From CAVWDI01 sp963753725 (GTDB taxonomy: Bacteria; Chloroflexota; Anaerolineae; Anaerolineales; UBA4823): a stretch of 64,000 nt of DNA. Of the stretch, positions 31,393-39,715 are shown piece after piece. A program made the translations under genes and the position numbers. The stretch lies in assembly GCA_963753725.1 (NCBI GenBank), contig CAVWDI010000001.1, positions 124,001 to 188,000 of the forward strand. The letters run 5' to 3'. Each line of letters starts with the position of its first letter. Within the stretch, counting starts at the first letter, position 1. Under the pieces are notes generated by a model. That model ran no database searches. It was given only the letters and a program-made list of their open reading frames with translations, and was not told where the DNA came from.

Positions 31393-32040
31393 ATGCCACA
31401 ACGCGCAATCCCAATCGTTATCGGAATTGCGGGTGGTTCCGGCTCCGGAAAAACCACCCTTGCTGAACTGATTATTGAACGTGTTGGTTCAGATCAAATC
31501 GCATATTTGCCTCACGATGCATACTATAAAGATTTGAGTGAATTGCCCCCCAATCAAAGAGCCGCGGTTAATTTTGACCACCCGGATTCCCTGGATAACC
31601 AACTATTAATCCAGCATGTCGAACGTTTAAAGCGCTACCAGCCAGTAGACCTTCCAATCTATGATTTTAAGCAGCATACCAGGACTGACAGGACGGTCAA
31701 AATTGAACCGCGACCGGTAATCATGGTGGAGGGAATATTGATATTCGCTGAACCAACACTGCGCAAACTGCTGGAAGTAAAGATATTTGTCGATACCGAT
31801 TCTGATATTCGCTTTATACGGCGGCTGGAGAGAGATATTGAAGAACGCGGTAGGTCCGCCGATTCAGTAGTGAGACAATACTTATCGACAGTTCGACCGA
31901 TGCACCTTGAATTCGTTGAGCCTTCAAAAAGATACGCAGATATGATCATCCCCGAGGGCGGATTAAACGCAGTCGCCATGGAAATGGTTGTTGCCCGATT
32001 GGAAGTCCTGCTGCGCGTTGGTGAGCCTGAAAAGAAATAA
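31393..32040 (+). CDS. udk: Uridine kinase
   Basis: Cytosolic salvage enzyme converting uridine/cytidine plus ATP or GTP to UMP/CMP. Walker A GIAGGSGSGKTTLAELI at residue 12, base/ribose-binding PHDAYYKDLSELP, FDHPDSLDNQLL, YDFKQHTRT and the EGILIF strand, then FIRRLERDIEERGRS as lid. 215 aa and intact frame, typical of udk. Starts at ATG 31393. The 38-bp gap to the VTT gene suggests co-transcription. This is the second nucleoside kinase in the window (see the TGS-domain one at 4.5 kb). Confidence 0.92.
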   Translation: MPQRAIPIVIGIAGGSGSGKTTLAELIIERVGSDQIAYLPHDAYYKDLSELPPNQRAAVNFDHPDSLDNQLLIQHVERLKRYQPVDLPIYDFKQHTRTDRTVKIEPRPVIMVEGILIFAEPTLRKLLEVKIFVDTDSDIRFIRRLERDIEERGRSADSVVRQYLSTVRPMHLEFVEPSKRYADMIIPEGGLNAVAMEMVVARLEVLLRVGEPEKK

Positions 32041-32077
32041 CAATCAAAAATCCATCATAACAACATGTTATTTTCCC

Positions 32078-32635
32078 ATGACCGCTAAGCAGCGATTAGC
32101 GATAGCTCGCATACTGGCATTATTGCTCGCAATTGCCATCAGTATATTCATATATTCCATACGCGATCAAGCCAAAGAACTGGTCCAATACGGTTATATC
32201 GGAGTATTTTTAATTTCCATCCTAGCCAATGGGACAATTTTATTTCCTGTACCCGGCATCTTATTTGTTTTTGCTTTAGGTGCTGTTTATAACCCGATGG
32301 GAGTCGCGATTGCCGCTGGGTTGGGCGCGGCTGTCGGTGAATTAACCGGATATCTGGCCGGTTTTAGCGGTCAGGCAGTCGTGGAAAATGTGACCATATA
32401 TGACAGAATTTTAAAATGGCTTGACTCACATACTTATTTGAGCAGCATCGGACTTACAGTACTGGCTGCTGTTCCCAATCCCTTTTTCGATGTTGTCGGT
32501 ATCGCAGCAGGAACGCTAAAAATCCCTGTAATCCGCTTCCTGATTTTTGTCGCAATTGGACAGATAATAAAAATGTATATCTTTGCCTATCTCGGATCCA
32601 TTGGAGCCCCATTTTTGGACAGCCTGATCAGTTAA
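32078..32635 (+). CDS. VTT-domain (DedA/SNARE-associated) membrane protein
   Basis: Integral membrane protein of the VTT/DedA superfamily, linked elsewhere to lipid scrambling and envelope homeostasis. Start taken at ATG 32078, after the udk stop. N-terminal helix, then the family signature GTILFPVPGILFVFALGAVY, GLGAAVGELTGYLAG, and later AAVPNPFFDVVGIAAGTLKI with the conserved P-N-P-F/D pattern. 185 aa, intact. No operon partner explains its specific substrate. Confidence 0.82.
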   Translation: MTAKQRLAIARILALLLAIAISIFIYSIRDQAKELVQYGYIGVFLISILANGTILFPVPGILFVFALGAVYNPMGVAIAAGLGAAVGELTGYLAGFSGQAVVENVTIYDRILKWLDSHTYLSSIGLTVLAAVPNPFFDVVGIAAGTLKIPVIRFLIFVAIGQIIKMYIFAYLGSIGAPFLDSLIS

Positions 32636-32735
32636 TCTGTCGGGAGATTTGTTTATAAACGGTTAAAATATAATCTCAGCAGAAATCAACGGACAATTCT
32701 TAAAAAAAACCAAGTACCAGGAGTTGAACATAACA

Positions 32736-34090
32736 ATGGAAGAAATTTAACCAATTCATCGAAAATAATCTCGATAAAAGTATAAACGAATTATCTAAAC
32801 TGGTCTCTCAGCCCAGTATATCTGCTCAAAACTATGGGCTTACTGAGTGTGCAAAAATGGTGAGTGAGATGCTCAAAGCGCGCGGTTTTCAAGTCCATGT
32901 TATGGCTACTGATGGAGCGCCCGTTGTTTTTGGTGAGCGGTCAGGACTAAGTGATAAAACCCTTTTGATCTATAACCATTACGATGTCCAACCTCCTGAA
33001 CCGCTTGAATTATGGGAGAGTGAACCCTTTGAGCCTGTGGTTCGCGACGGGAAATTATACGGCCGCGGTACTGCGGATGATAAGGGCCCGCTTGTAAGTC
33101 GTTTGCTGGCGATTGATGCTATCCTGGCAGTTGACGATGACCTTCCTTGTAAAATCAAATTTATTATTGAGGGTGAGGAAGAGACAAGCAGTATACATCT
33201 CCATGACTTCATTCAAGCCAACCAGGAATTATTATCCGCAGATGCCTGCATATGGGAATTTGGAACCATCGATCACGAGGGCGTACCCCTTCAGCACCTG
33301 GGTTTGAGAGGCATCTGTTACGTAGAACTGTCAGTGGAAACTGCAGACATAGACACACATTCAGGTATAGGAGGTTCTATCTTCCCGAATGCAGCCTGGC
33401 GTTTGGTGTGGGCACTCAATAGTATTAAAGGGTCCGATGGGAAGATAAATTTACCAGGATTTTACGAACTCAGTTGAACCGCCCTCTGAAAGAGATCGCA
33501 ATTTAATTGAAGCGCTTCCTGAAATCGCTGACGATTATAAGAACAGATACGGCATTAAATACTTTCTCAATGGGTTAACCGGTGGGCCCGAATTACGTGA
33601 ACGTGCAATCTTCCAACCCACTTGCACAATATGCGGGTTTACGTCAGGTTATCAGGGTCCCGGCTCTAAGACAGTGCTTCCCGCACGTGCTTCAGCTAAA
33701 GTTGATTTCAGGCTTGTTCCAAATCAGCACCCTCAGCAGGTCTTAGAGCAGTTAAGAAAGCACCTTGATAATAATGGATTTGAAGATATCCAGATTGAAT
33801 TCCTGGGTGGTGAACCCCCTGCCCGCACTGATCCTGATGATCCATTCGTTCAATTAGTAGTCCAATCCGCTGCACCTGTTTATGGTCGTGAAATGCAAAT
33901 TACACCCATGATGGGCGGCTCAGGACCGAACTATCCATTTGTACATGTATTAAACCTCCCGGTGGCGACTGCTGGTCCTGGATATCCAGGATCAAAAACG
34001 CATGCCCCAAATGAGAATGTTCGATTAGATTTGTATGTCAAGCATGCAAAACACATCGCCCGAATATTGAAATCTTTTCCAAATATTTAA
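32736..34090 (+). CDS. M20-family metallopeptidase/dipeptidase (two frameshifts)
   Basis: Cytosolic zinc dipeptidase-like protein. ATG 32736 behind CAGGAG gives MEEI; removing one T at the TTT of 32748-32750 restores NQFIENNLDKSINELSKLVS. Then YNHYDVQPPEPLELWESEPF (metal His/Asp), GRGTADDKGPLVSRL, and IIEGEEETSS (catalytic Glu and metal Glu). A second break near 33465 leads to VEPPSERDRNLIEALPEIAD, the dimerisation lid ARASAKVDFRLVPNQHPQQV and the closing TAGPGYPGSKTHAPNENVRL with the last metal His. About 450 aa when joined, normal for M20 family dipeptidases. Confidence 0.82.
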
Positions 34091-34110
34091 GCAAATTACT
34101 GGAGGCTATT

Positions 34111-34842
34111 ATGGTTGAAGATGTACGCGTTTTAATCCTTGAAGACGATCCTTTTGCCAGAAATTGGATGTCGATGCTTGCAGCCCGGGATTTACGCACA
34201 CGCGTGATTGGTGAAATAGATGAACCTTCAAAGTTGATTTCATTTCTTGAGAGGAGCGCGGAACGGATCGATTTGATACTTCTCGACACGGATATCCCCA
34301 GCGGTGAAGATTGGATTCCGCGCATACGTGAAACACTGAAATCCATTAACCGTTTCCCTCGCATCCTGTGTACCGGTATAACCGCCAATCCACGTGTATT
34401 ATCTCAATTGAAAGATCCATTTTTTATCGGATACGTATTAAAAGAAGAAATCCGCAATTCTCTTGCCTGGGCAATTTCACTCGCCGAAGATGGCAATTGG
34501 ATCATCACGGATAGCATTCAAGCGCTGGCATCTTCGATCGATTTTCCCTTGCCAAGACCTTGTTTTGTATTGGAAGGTCGTTATGCTGTCCAGAATTTAA
34601 CCCCACATCAAGCGCATGTTGCCCGCCTCGCCTTTCTATTCAGTATGGAGAGGCGCGACTTAGCCGATGAATTGGGTGTTACTGAGGATTGGGGGTATGG
34701 CTTGGTCAGCGCCATCTACGAAAAAATCGGATTAAAGGACATTCTCGCAAAGGATACAAATTTAGATGATTACTTGGGGAAATCACTCACTTCTGACATC
34801 TTACTTCGAAAAAATAAAAGAAGAATCCGAAGGGACAGGTAA
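34111..34842 (+). CDS. Response-regulator-like protein with C-terminal HTH
   Basis: Starts at ATG 34111 behind GGAGG. Residues 1-125 form a receiver-like domain: LILEDDPFARNWM (acidic pair), phospho-acceptor candidate in LILLDTDIPSG, LCTGIT (switch Thr) and YVLKEEIRN (Lys). Residues about 165-225 look like a helix-turn-helix in a LuxR-like layout: FSMERRDLADELGVTEDWGY and YEKIGLKDI. Very basic end RKNKRRIRRDR. No histidine kinase is adjacent. It lies just before a MacB-like export operon, from which it is separated by 355 bp, so a regulatory link is only possible. Confidence 0.7.
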   Translation: MVEDVRVLILEDDPFARNWMSMLAARDLRTRVIGEIDEPSKLISFLERSAERIDLILLDTDIPSGEDWIPRIRETLKSINRFPRILCTGITANPRVLSQLKDPFFIGYVLKEEIRNSLAWAISLAEDGNWIITDSIQALASSIDFPLPRPCFVLEGRYAVQNLTPHQAHVARLAFLFSMERRDLADELGVTEDWGYGLVSAIYEKIGLKDILAKDTNLDDYLGKSLTSDILLRKNKRRIRRDR

Positions 34843-35197
34843 AGCCAGGGATATGGAGACTTTAGCTTTCCATCTACTTACTATGCCAGAAATGCGGGAA
34901 CTTTAAGTTCACAAAGTTTTTTTTACTCTCACTTACTTTTTTCCATTATTAATATCGGAAGTAATTTATTCGCCTATAAACAGAAGCGAATTGTGCGAAT
35001 TATGCATATTGATTATTCATATCAAAAATTTTAATACCCAATATAATCTATGGCTGATTGTTACACCGCCTGTACAATTCAATAGCGAGGAGATTTCTTA
35101 ATTTCCTGGCTAGTAATAAAAATCCATTGTCCTATGGTAACCATGGTTCAGCAAACAGAACAATCCTTTCCTGGTTCCACTTTTTTCGCTGAAAATT
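34843..35197 (+). promoter_or_regulatory. 355-bp intergenic region before the export operon
   Basis: AT-rich, no supported gene. It has a T8 run at about 34919, a TATAAT at 35042-35047 that may be the -10 of the export operon, and a Shine-Dalgarno-like GAGGAG near 35085 with no start codon after it. A short frame beginning around 35142 overlaps the permease start in another frame and is rejected as a gene. Confidence 0.35.
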
Positions 35198-37447
35198 ATG
35201 ACGTTAAAAAACCTTCTCCGCCGCAAAATTAGAACACTACTGACAGTTTTAGCGATCAGTATTGGTGTAGCGGCTGTGATCGCGTTGGGAGCGCTTGCTG
35301 ATGGTTTGGAGATCGGTTACAGTTCCATGCTGCAAGGTAGTAAAGCAGATCTGATCTTAAGCCAACCGGATACATTTGATATTAGCTACAGTTCGATAGA
35401 TGAAACCGTTGGAGCTGAGCTTGCTGGATATCCAGAGCTCGATGAAATCAGCGGTATGATTCAGGGTTTTACCCAGGCTGAAGGAGAACCTTTCTTTTTT
35501 GTATTCGGGTACCCAAATGATAGTTTTATCTTGGGTCGTTTCCAAATAATCGACGGCACGGATCTAAATTCTCGAGAAGCTCAGAAGGCACGCCCGAAAC
35601 CAGTTTTACTGGGGAGCACAGCTGCAGATATCCTGGACAAGAAAGTAGGTGATACGCTGCGGCTTACAGGCAGTGCCTATCGCATTGTTGGTATATACCA
35701 GACCGGTGAAGCCTTTGAAGACAGCGGGGCAGTTCTTGGTCTGACAGATGCCCAGGATTTACTCGGAAAACCCAGACAGGTGAGCCTGTATTACATACGT
35801 CTGAAGAATTCTGGTATGAGTGAACGGCTGCTGAAGCGGGTTGAACGAAGATGGCCGGACCTTTCAATATCCGGTATACAGGAATTCTCAGATCAACAAA
35901 CCATGAGCGATATGCTGCGCGGATATGTTTGGGTGATTGGAGGCCTGGCGATAATTATCGGTGGAGTAGGTATGATGAATGCGCAGCTCATGTCCGTGAT
36001 GGAACGCACTCGCGAGATAGGTGTCTTGCGCGCTGTTGGTTGGAAAAAAGCCCGCGTATTGAGGATGATCCTTGGCGAATCCATTGCAGTAAGTATTCTT
36101 GGTGGGATTGTGGGTATATCAGTTGGGTGGTTGTTATTATATTTGTTATCCAATCAAACCGTTTTGCTCGGGACGGATGTTTCGAATATCAATCCTGATT
36201 TGCTTCTACAGGTTTTTATCATCGTCACCATTCTAGGATTATTCGGTGGTCTGTACCCAGCCTGGCGCGCAGCAAAAATGCAGCCTGTCGAGGCTTTACG
36301 CTATGAAGGTGGAACGGGAAGCGGCAAAGTAAGGCGGTTGCCTATTGGCGGGATGGCTGCTAACAGCTTGATCCAACGCTCCTCACGCACGCTGTTGACC
36401 TTGGGAGCAATCAGTTTAACGGTTGGAGCTATCATTGCTATCGAAAGTATCATGCGCGGCGCCTCAAACACATTTACAGATTTATTCTCTGCCGGCAATA
36501 TCGAAATCATGGTAAGACAGGCCGACATAGCTGATACCAGTCTAAGCGCAGTTGATGATCGCATAGGTGACAAAATCGCTGCCATGCCGGAAGTACAGAA
36601 TACCAGCGGGATGATCTTTACAGCCGTGATGATGCCGGATGCAGGAGGCTTCTTTATACTTCAAGGTTATTCGCCTAACGAATTAGGAATCCAACGTTTC
36701 AAAATTGTCGAGGGTAATCCATTGACAGCGAACCATCAGATCATACTTGGTGGAACGATAGCCGAAACTTTAAACCTGGACGTTGGCGATAATATCGAAT
36801 TAAGCGGTACCCGTTTTAAAGTAGTAGGCATCTATGAATCAAATATCAGTTGGGAGGAACTCGGAGGTGTGATTACTTTAAGAGACGGTCAAACTTTCAC
36901 AGGCCGACCGCGCAAATCTACAATATTGGCGGTTAAAATAAATGATCCATCTCAGGCTCAGGCAGTTGTCAACAAGATCAACCAGCAGTTCCCGGAAGTA
37001 GAAGCAGGTCTTTCGGGAGAATTCGTCGAACAACTGCCCGATATGCAGAGTTCCGATGCGATGATCAGTACGATTTCTGTTCTGGCAATTCTTGTCGGTG
37101 GAATTGGCGTGCTGAATACAATGTTGATGGCGGTTTTTGAAAGGACTCGTGAAATCGGCGTTTTGAGGGCGTTAGGTTGGCGCAGGCGCAAAATCTTAAG
37201 TTTAATTTTGCGGGAAGCGCTGCTGCTCGGATTGTTGGGTGGAATAACCGGTATAGGAACAGCATTGCTTATGATATTCTTATTTCAACAAGTCCCGATG
37301 GTGGGAGGTATGTTGGACCCGGTTTGGGATTGGGACGTGTTCGCTCGCGCAATTTTCGTCGCTTTAATGCTCGGATTATTCGGCGGCTTGTACCCTGCCT
37401 ATAGAGCCACGAAACTCCAACCGGTGGAAGCTTTGAGGTATGAGTAA
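35198..37447 (+). CDS. ABC transporter permease with two fused FtsX/MacB units
   Basis: 749-residue inner-membrane permease made of two consecutive FtsX-like units, the layout of LolC/E- or MacB-like exporters in a pseudo-dimeric form. Each unit: N-terminal helix (LKNLLRRKIRTLLTVLAISI; NSLIQRSSRTLLTLGAISLT), a periplasmic MacB core of about 200 residues with GTDLNSREAQ / GNPLTANHQI-type segments, then three helices with MERTREIGVLRAVGWKKARV and FERTREIGVLRALGWRRRKI, and a closing GLYPAWRAAKMQPVEALRYE / GLYPAYRATKLQPVEALRYE. Start ATG 35198 has no good Shine-Dalgarno. Together with the adaptor and ATPase it forms a tripartite-like exporter, probably of lipopeptides, macrolides or lipoproteins. 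Confidence 0.88.
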   Translation: MTLKNLLRRKIRTLLTVLAISIGVAAVIALGALADGLEIGYSSMLQGSKADLILSQPDTFDISYSSIDETVGAELAGYPELDEISGMIQGFTQAEGEPFFFVFGYPNDSFILGRFQIIDGTDLNSREAQKARPKPVLLGSTAADILDKKVGDTLRLTGSAYRIVGIYQTGEAFEDSGAVLGLTDAQDLLGKPRQVSLYYIRLKNSGMSERLLKRVERRWPDLSISGIQEFSDQQTMSDMLRGYVWVIGGLAIIIGGVGMMNAQLMSVMERTREIGVLRAVGWKKARVLRMILGESIAVSILGGIVGISVGWLLLYLLSNQTVLLGTDVSNINPDLLLQVFIIVTILGLFGGLYPAWRAAKMQPVEALRYEGGTGSGKVRRLPIGGMAANSLIQRSSRTLLTLGAISLTVGAIIAIESIMRGASNTFTDLFSAGNIEIMVRQADIADTSLSAVDDRIGDKIAAMPEVQNTSGMIFTAVMMPDAGGFFILQGYSPNELGIQRFKIVEGNPLTANHQIILGGTIAETLNLDVGDNIELSGTRFKVVGIYESNISWEELGGVITLRDGQTFTGRPRKSTILAVKINDPSQAQAVVNKINQQFPEVEAGLSGEFVEQLPDMQSSDAMISTISVLAILVGGIGVLNTMLMAVFERTREIGVLRALGWRRRKILSLILREALLLGLLGGITGIGTALLMIFLFQQVPMVGGMLDPVWDWDVFARAIFVALMLGLFGGLYPAYRATKLQPVEALRYE

Positions 37448-37548
37448 CTATATAATCAAATTAATTAGAAAGTACTTCGCCTACTTTACTAATTGTGACG
37501 TATTTAGAAATTCGTAATTTTTTAGAAGGTGAAATCGAAGGAGAGAAG

Positions 37549-38694
37549 ATGTTTACCAGAAAAGTAACTTTTATTAGTTTTGGGATAGTAATATTCGCTG
37601 TATTAATTATAGCTGCGTGCAGTGCTTTTCCCTCACAAGCAACACCAACAGAAGAGCCAGTTGAATTCGATGATTCACCTCCCGTAGTAAGTGCTACAGG
37701 TATCGTTGTACCATCAGAATGGACAACGCTCAGCATGTCAACCGCAGGTGTTGTTGAAGATTTGCCGGTGTATGAGGGTGACCAGGTGAATGAGGATCAA
37801 GTTCTGGTTCGATTAAAAGGCAAAGAAGACTTACAGGCAGCCATAACCGCCGCCGAATTTGAGGTCGCATCAGCAGAGAAAGTTCTGGATGATTTATACG
37901 ACAATGCGGAAACCATTTTAGCAGGCAAACAAGAAGAAGTTGCTCTTTACGCACGTGAATTTCGTAATGCTCAATACCAGTTGGATAATTTCACAATTCC
38001 ACAAAATCAAAAAGATCTCGAAACAATGGAAGCATTTGACCTGATGAAAGAAAGGCTCGATAGCGCGCGTGAAGCCTTTGAGCCTTATAGATACAAATCC
38101 TCAAATAATGAGACTCGTGAAGATCGAAAAGAAGATTTAGAAGACGCACAGAGCGACTATGATTCAGCCTTGAAACGATTGGAGTATGAAAACGTAGTGA
38201 AAGTCGCCCAGGCTAACCTTGAAAGGGCGAGGGAGGATTTTGAGGTATATAGAGACGGACCTGATCCAGCGGAAGTGAAACTGGCCGAATCTCGTTTGAA
38301 CAATGCCAACGCTTCATTGAAAGCGGCCCAATCTGCCTTGGAAGATTTGGAGCTTATCTCCAAATTCGATGGTATTACCAGTGAAGTGTTCGTTCACGCT
38401 GGTGAATGGGTGACTCCGGGTCAACCGATTGTATTGCTTGCCGATCTGGATAATTTACGGGTTGAAACGACAGATTTAAATGAAATCGATGCTGCCAGGG
38501 TTAAAGATGGGGACAAAGTTATTGTTACTTTTGATGCACTTCCGGAAGTCGTAGTGAATGGCATAGTGGATAAAATCGCCACGAAAGCATCCCAGGGGAC
38601 AGGAGTGAATTACAAGGTAATTATTATCCTGGATGATATCCCTGAACAACTCCGCTGGGACATGACTGCTTTTGTAGATATTCAAGTGGAATAA
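37549..38694 (+). CDS. HlyD/MFP-type efflux adaptor, predicted lipoprotein
   Basis: Extracytoplasmic adaptor of a MacAB-like system. Start is ATG 37549 behind GAAGGAG, rather than the upstream in-frame ATG, giving a signal peptide with lipobox LIIAACS (Cys about 21). Barrel-sandwich half LSMSTAGVVEDLPVYEGDQV, a long coiled-coil hairpin (about residues 95-265, rich in Glu/Ala/Arg, e.g. LEDAQSDYDSALKRLEYENV), second half DGITSEVFVHAGEWVTPGQP, and beta-barrel region DKVIVTFDALPEVVVNGIVD. 381 aa, intact. Sits between permease and ATPase genes. Confidence 0.85.
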   Translation: MFTRKVTFISFGIVIFAVLIIAACSAFPSQATPTEEPVEFDDSPPVVSATGIVVPSEWTTLSMSTAGVVEDLPVYEGDQVNEDQVLVRLKGKEDLQAAITAAEFEVASAEKVLDDLYDNAETILAGKQEEVALYAREFRNAQYQLDNFTIPQNQKDLETMEAFDLMKERLDSAREAFEPYRYKSSNNETREDRKEDLEDAQSDYDSALKRLEYENVVKVAQANLERAREDFEVYRDGPDPAEVKLAESRLNNANASLKAAQSALEDLELISKFDGITSEVFVHAGEWVTPGQPIVLLADLDNLRVETTDLNEIDAARVKDGDKVIVTFDALPEVVVNGIVDKIATKASQGTGVNYKVIIILDDIPEQLRWDMTAFVDIQVE

Positions 38695-38761
38695 TCAAAA
38701 GCCGTGAATTTGAACTGAATAATTCATTAAAGAAATAATAATGGACTGATTACTATTAAAA

Positions 38762-39598
38762 ATGAATAACAAAAAAACTTGGGTTATTGAAACCAGAAAT
38801 CTTTCACGGATCTACAGCAATAGTGAAGACATCAAAGCTCTGGACAATGTCAACTTACAGGTTGCACAGGGTGAATTTGTCGCAGTTATGGGTCCTAGTG
38901 GTTCCGGCAAAAGCACCCTCTTGAATGTGATTGGCGCGTTGGATTTACCCACGCATGGGCAGGTATTTGTTAATGGACAAGATGTTTCCAAACTAAAGAA
39001 CAAAGATAAATTCAGGGCTAAATCCGTTGGGTTTATGTTTCAACTCCATAATCTTATCCCAACCTTGAACGCTGTCGAGAACGTAGAAGTGCCTATGATG
39101 GGATACCTAAGCGCAAAAGCCCGCCGGAACCGGGCGCAGGAATTGTTATCCTTGGTCGGACTTTCGGATCGTATGAAACATCTTCCAAACCAGCTGTCTG
39201 GTGGGCAAAGACAGAGAGTCGCAGTGGCGCGTTCCTTGGCGAATAAACCACCTCTAGTACTTGCAGATGAACCCACTGGCAGCTTGGATACGGCAGCTGG
39301 ATTGGAGTTGATGAAATTACTGCTGGAATTAAACCAAAGTCAAGGCACAACTTTTTTAGTCGTTACACATGATCTCAACGTAGCCAGGCAAACCCAGCGG
39401 GTTCTCGTCATGGCGGATGGAAAAATTGTGCGCGAAGATATTATCGGGACGCCAATCGAAGAGGACCTCAAACTTTGGCAGCACTCTGGATTGGGTCAGC
39501 GGATTCTTTCTAGGGATGAATCACTTTTATCAGCACTTAATTGGACCGAGAACCAGGTTAAGGCGCTTTATTCAGCGATAAATATTCCGAGTGGATAA
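38762..39598 (+). CDS. MacB/LolD-type ABC transporter ATPase
   Basis: Cytosolic ATPase of the exporter. Walker A GPSGSGKSTLLN (about residue 44), Q-loop FMFQLHNLIPTLNAVENVEV, signature LSGGQRQRVAVARSLA, Walker B LVLADEPTGSLD, and H-loop VVTHDLNVARQ. The core ends near residue 228, leaving a C-terminal extension of about 50 residues beyond the usual LolD length (QRILSRDESLLSALNWTENQ), which may contact the permease. Intact frame, ATG 38762, no strong Shine-Dalgarno. Followed 21 bp later by a terminator, so this is the end of the operon. Confidence 0.92.
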   Translation: MNNKKTWVIETRNLSRIYSNSEDIKALDNVNLQVAQGEFVAVMGPSGSGKSTLLNVIGALDLPTHGQVFVNGQDVSKLKNKDKFRAKSVGFMFQLHNLIPTLNAVENVEVPMMGYLSAKARRNRAQELLSLVGLSDRMKHLPNQLSGGQRQRVAVARSLANKPPLVLADEPTGSLDTAAGLELMKLLLELNQSQGTTFLVVTHDLNVARQTQRVLVMADGKIVREDIIGTPIEEDLKLWQHSGLGQRILSRDESLLSALNWTENQVKALYSAINIPSG

Positions 39599-39619
39599 TT
39601 GTCTAACTTCGATTTCCCT

Positions 39620-39655
39620 AACCCGGTGAAAAATGATTCCCCGGGTTATTTTTTT
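39620..39655 (+). terminator. Intrinsic terminator of the ABC export operon
   Basis: AACCCGG (39620-39626) pairs with CCGGGTT (39641-39647), followed by A and seven T. Confidence 0.85.
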
Positions 39656-39715
39656 CACCTCAATAACTCTATAAGCCTTGAAAGCCTGATCGATTACCAA
39701 GGTATAATCCACACA

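Noticed and set aside
35142..35230. Short plus-strand frame upstream of and into the ABC permease
   Set aside because: It ends inside the permease in another frame and its tail mirrors the permease N-terminus codons; no Shine-Dalgarno.
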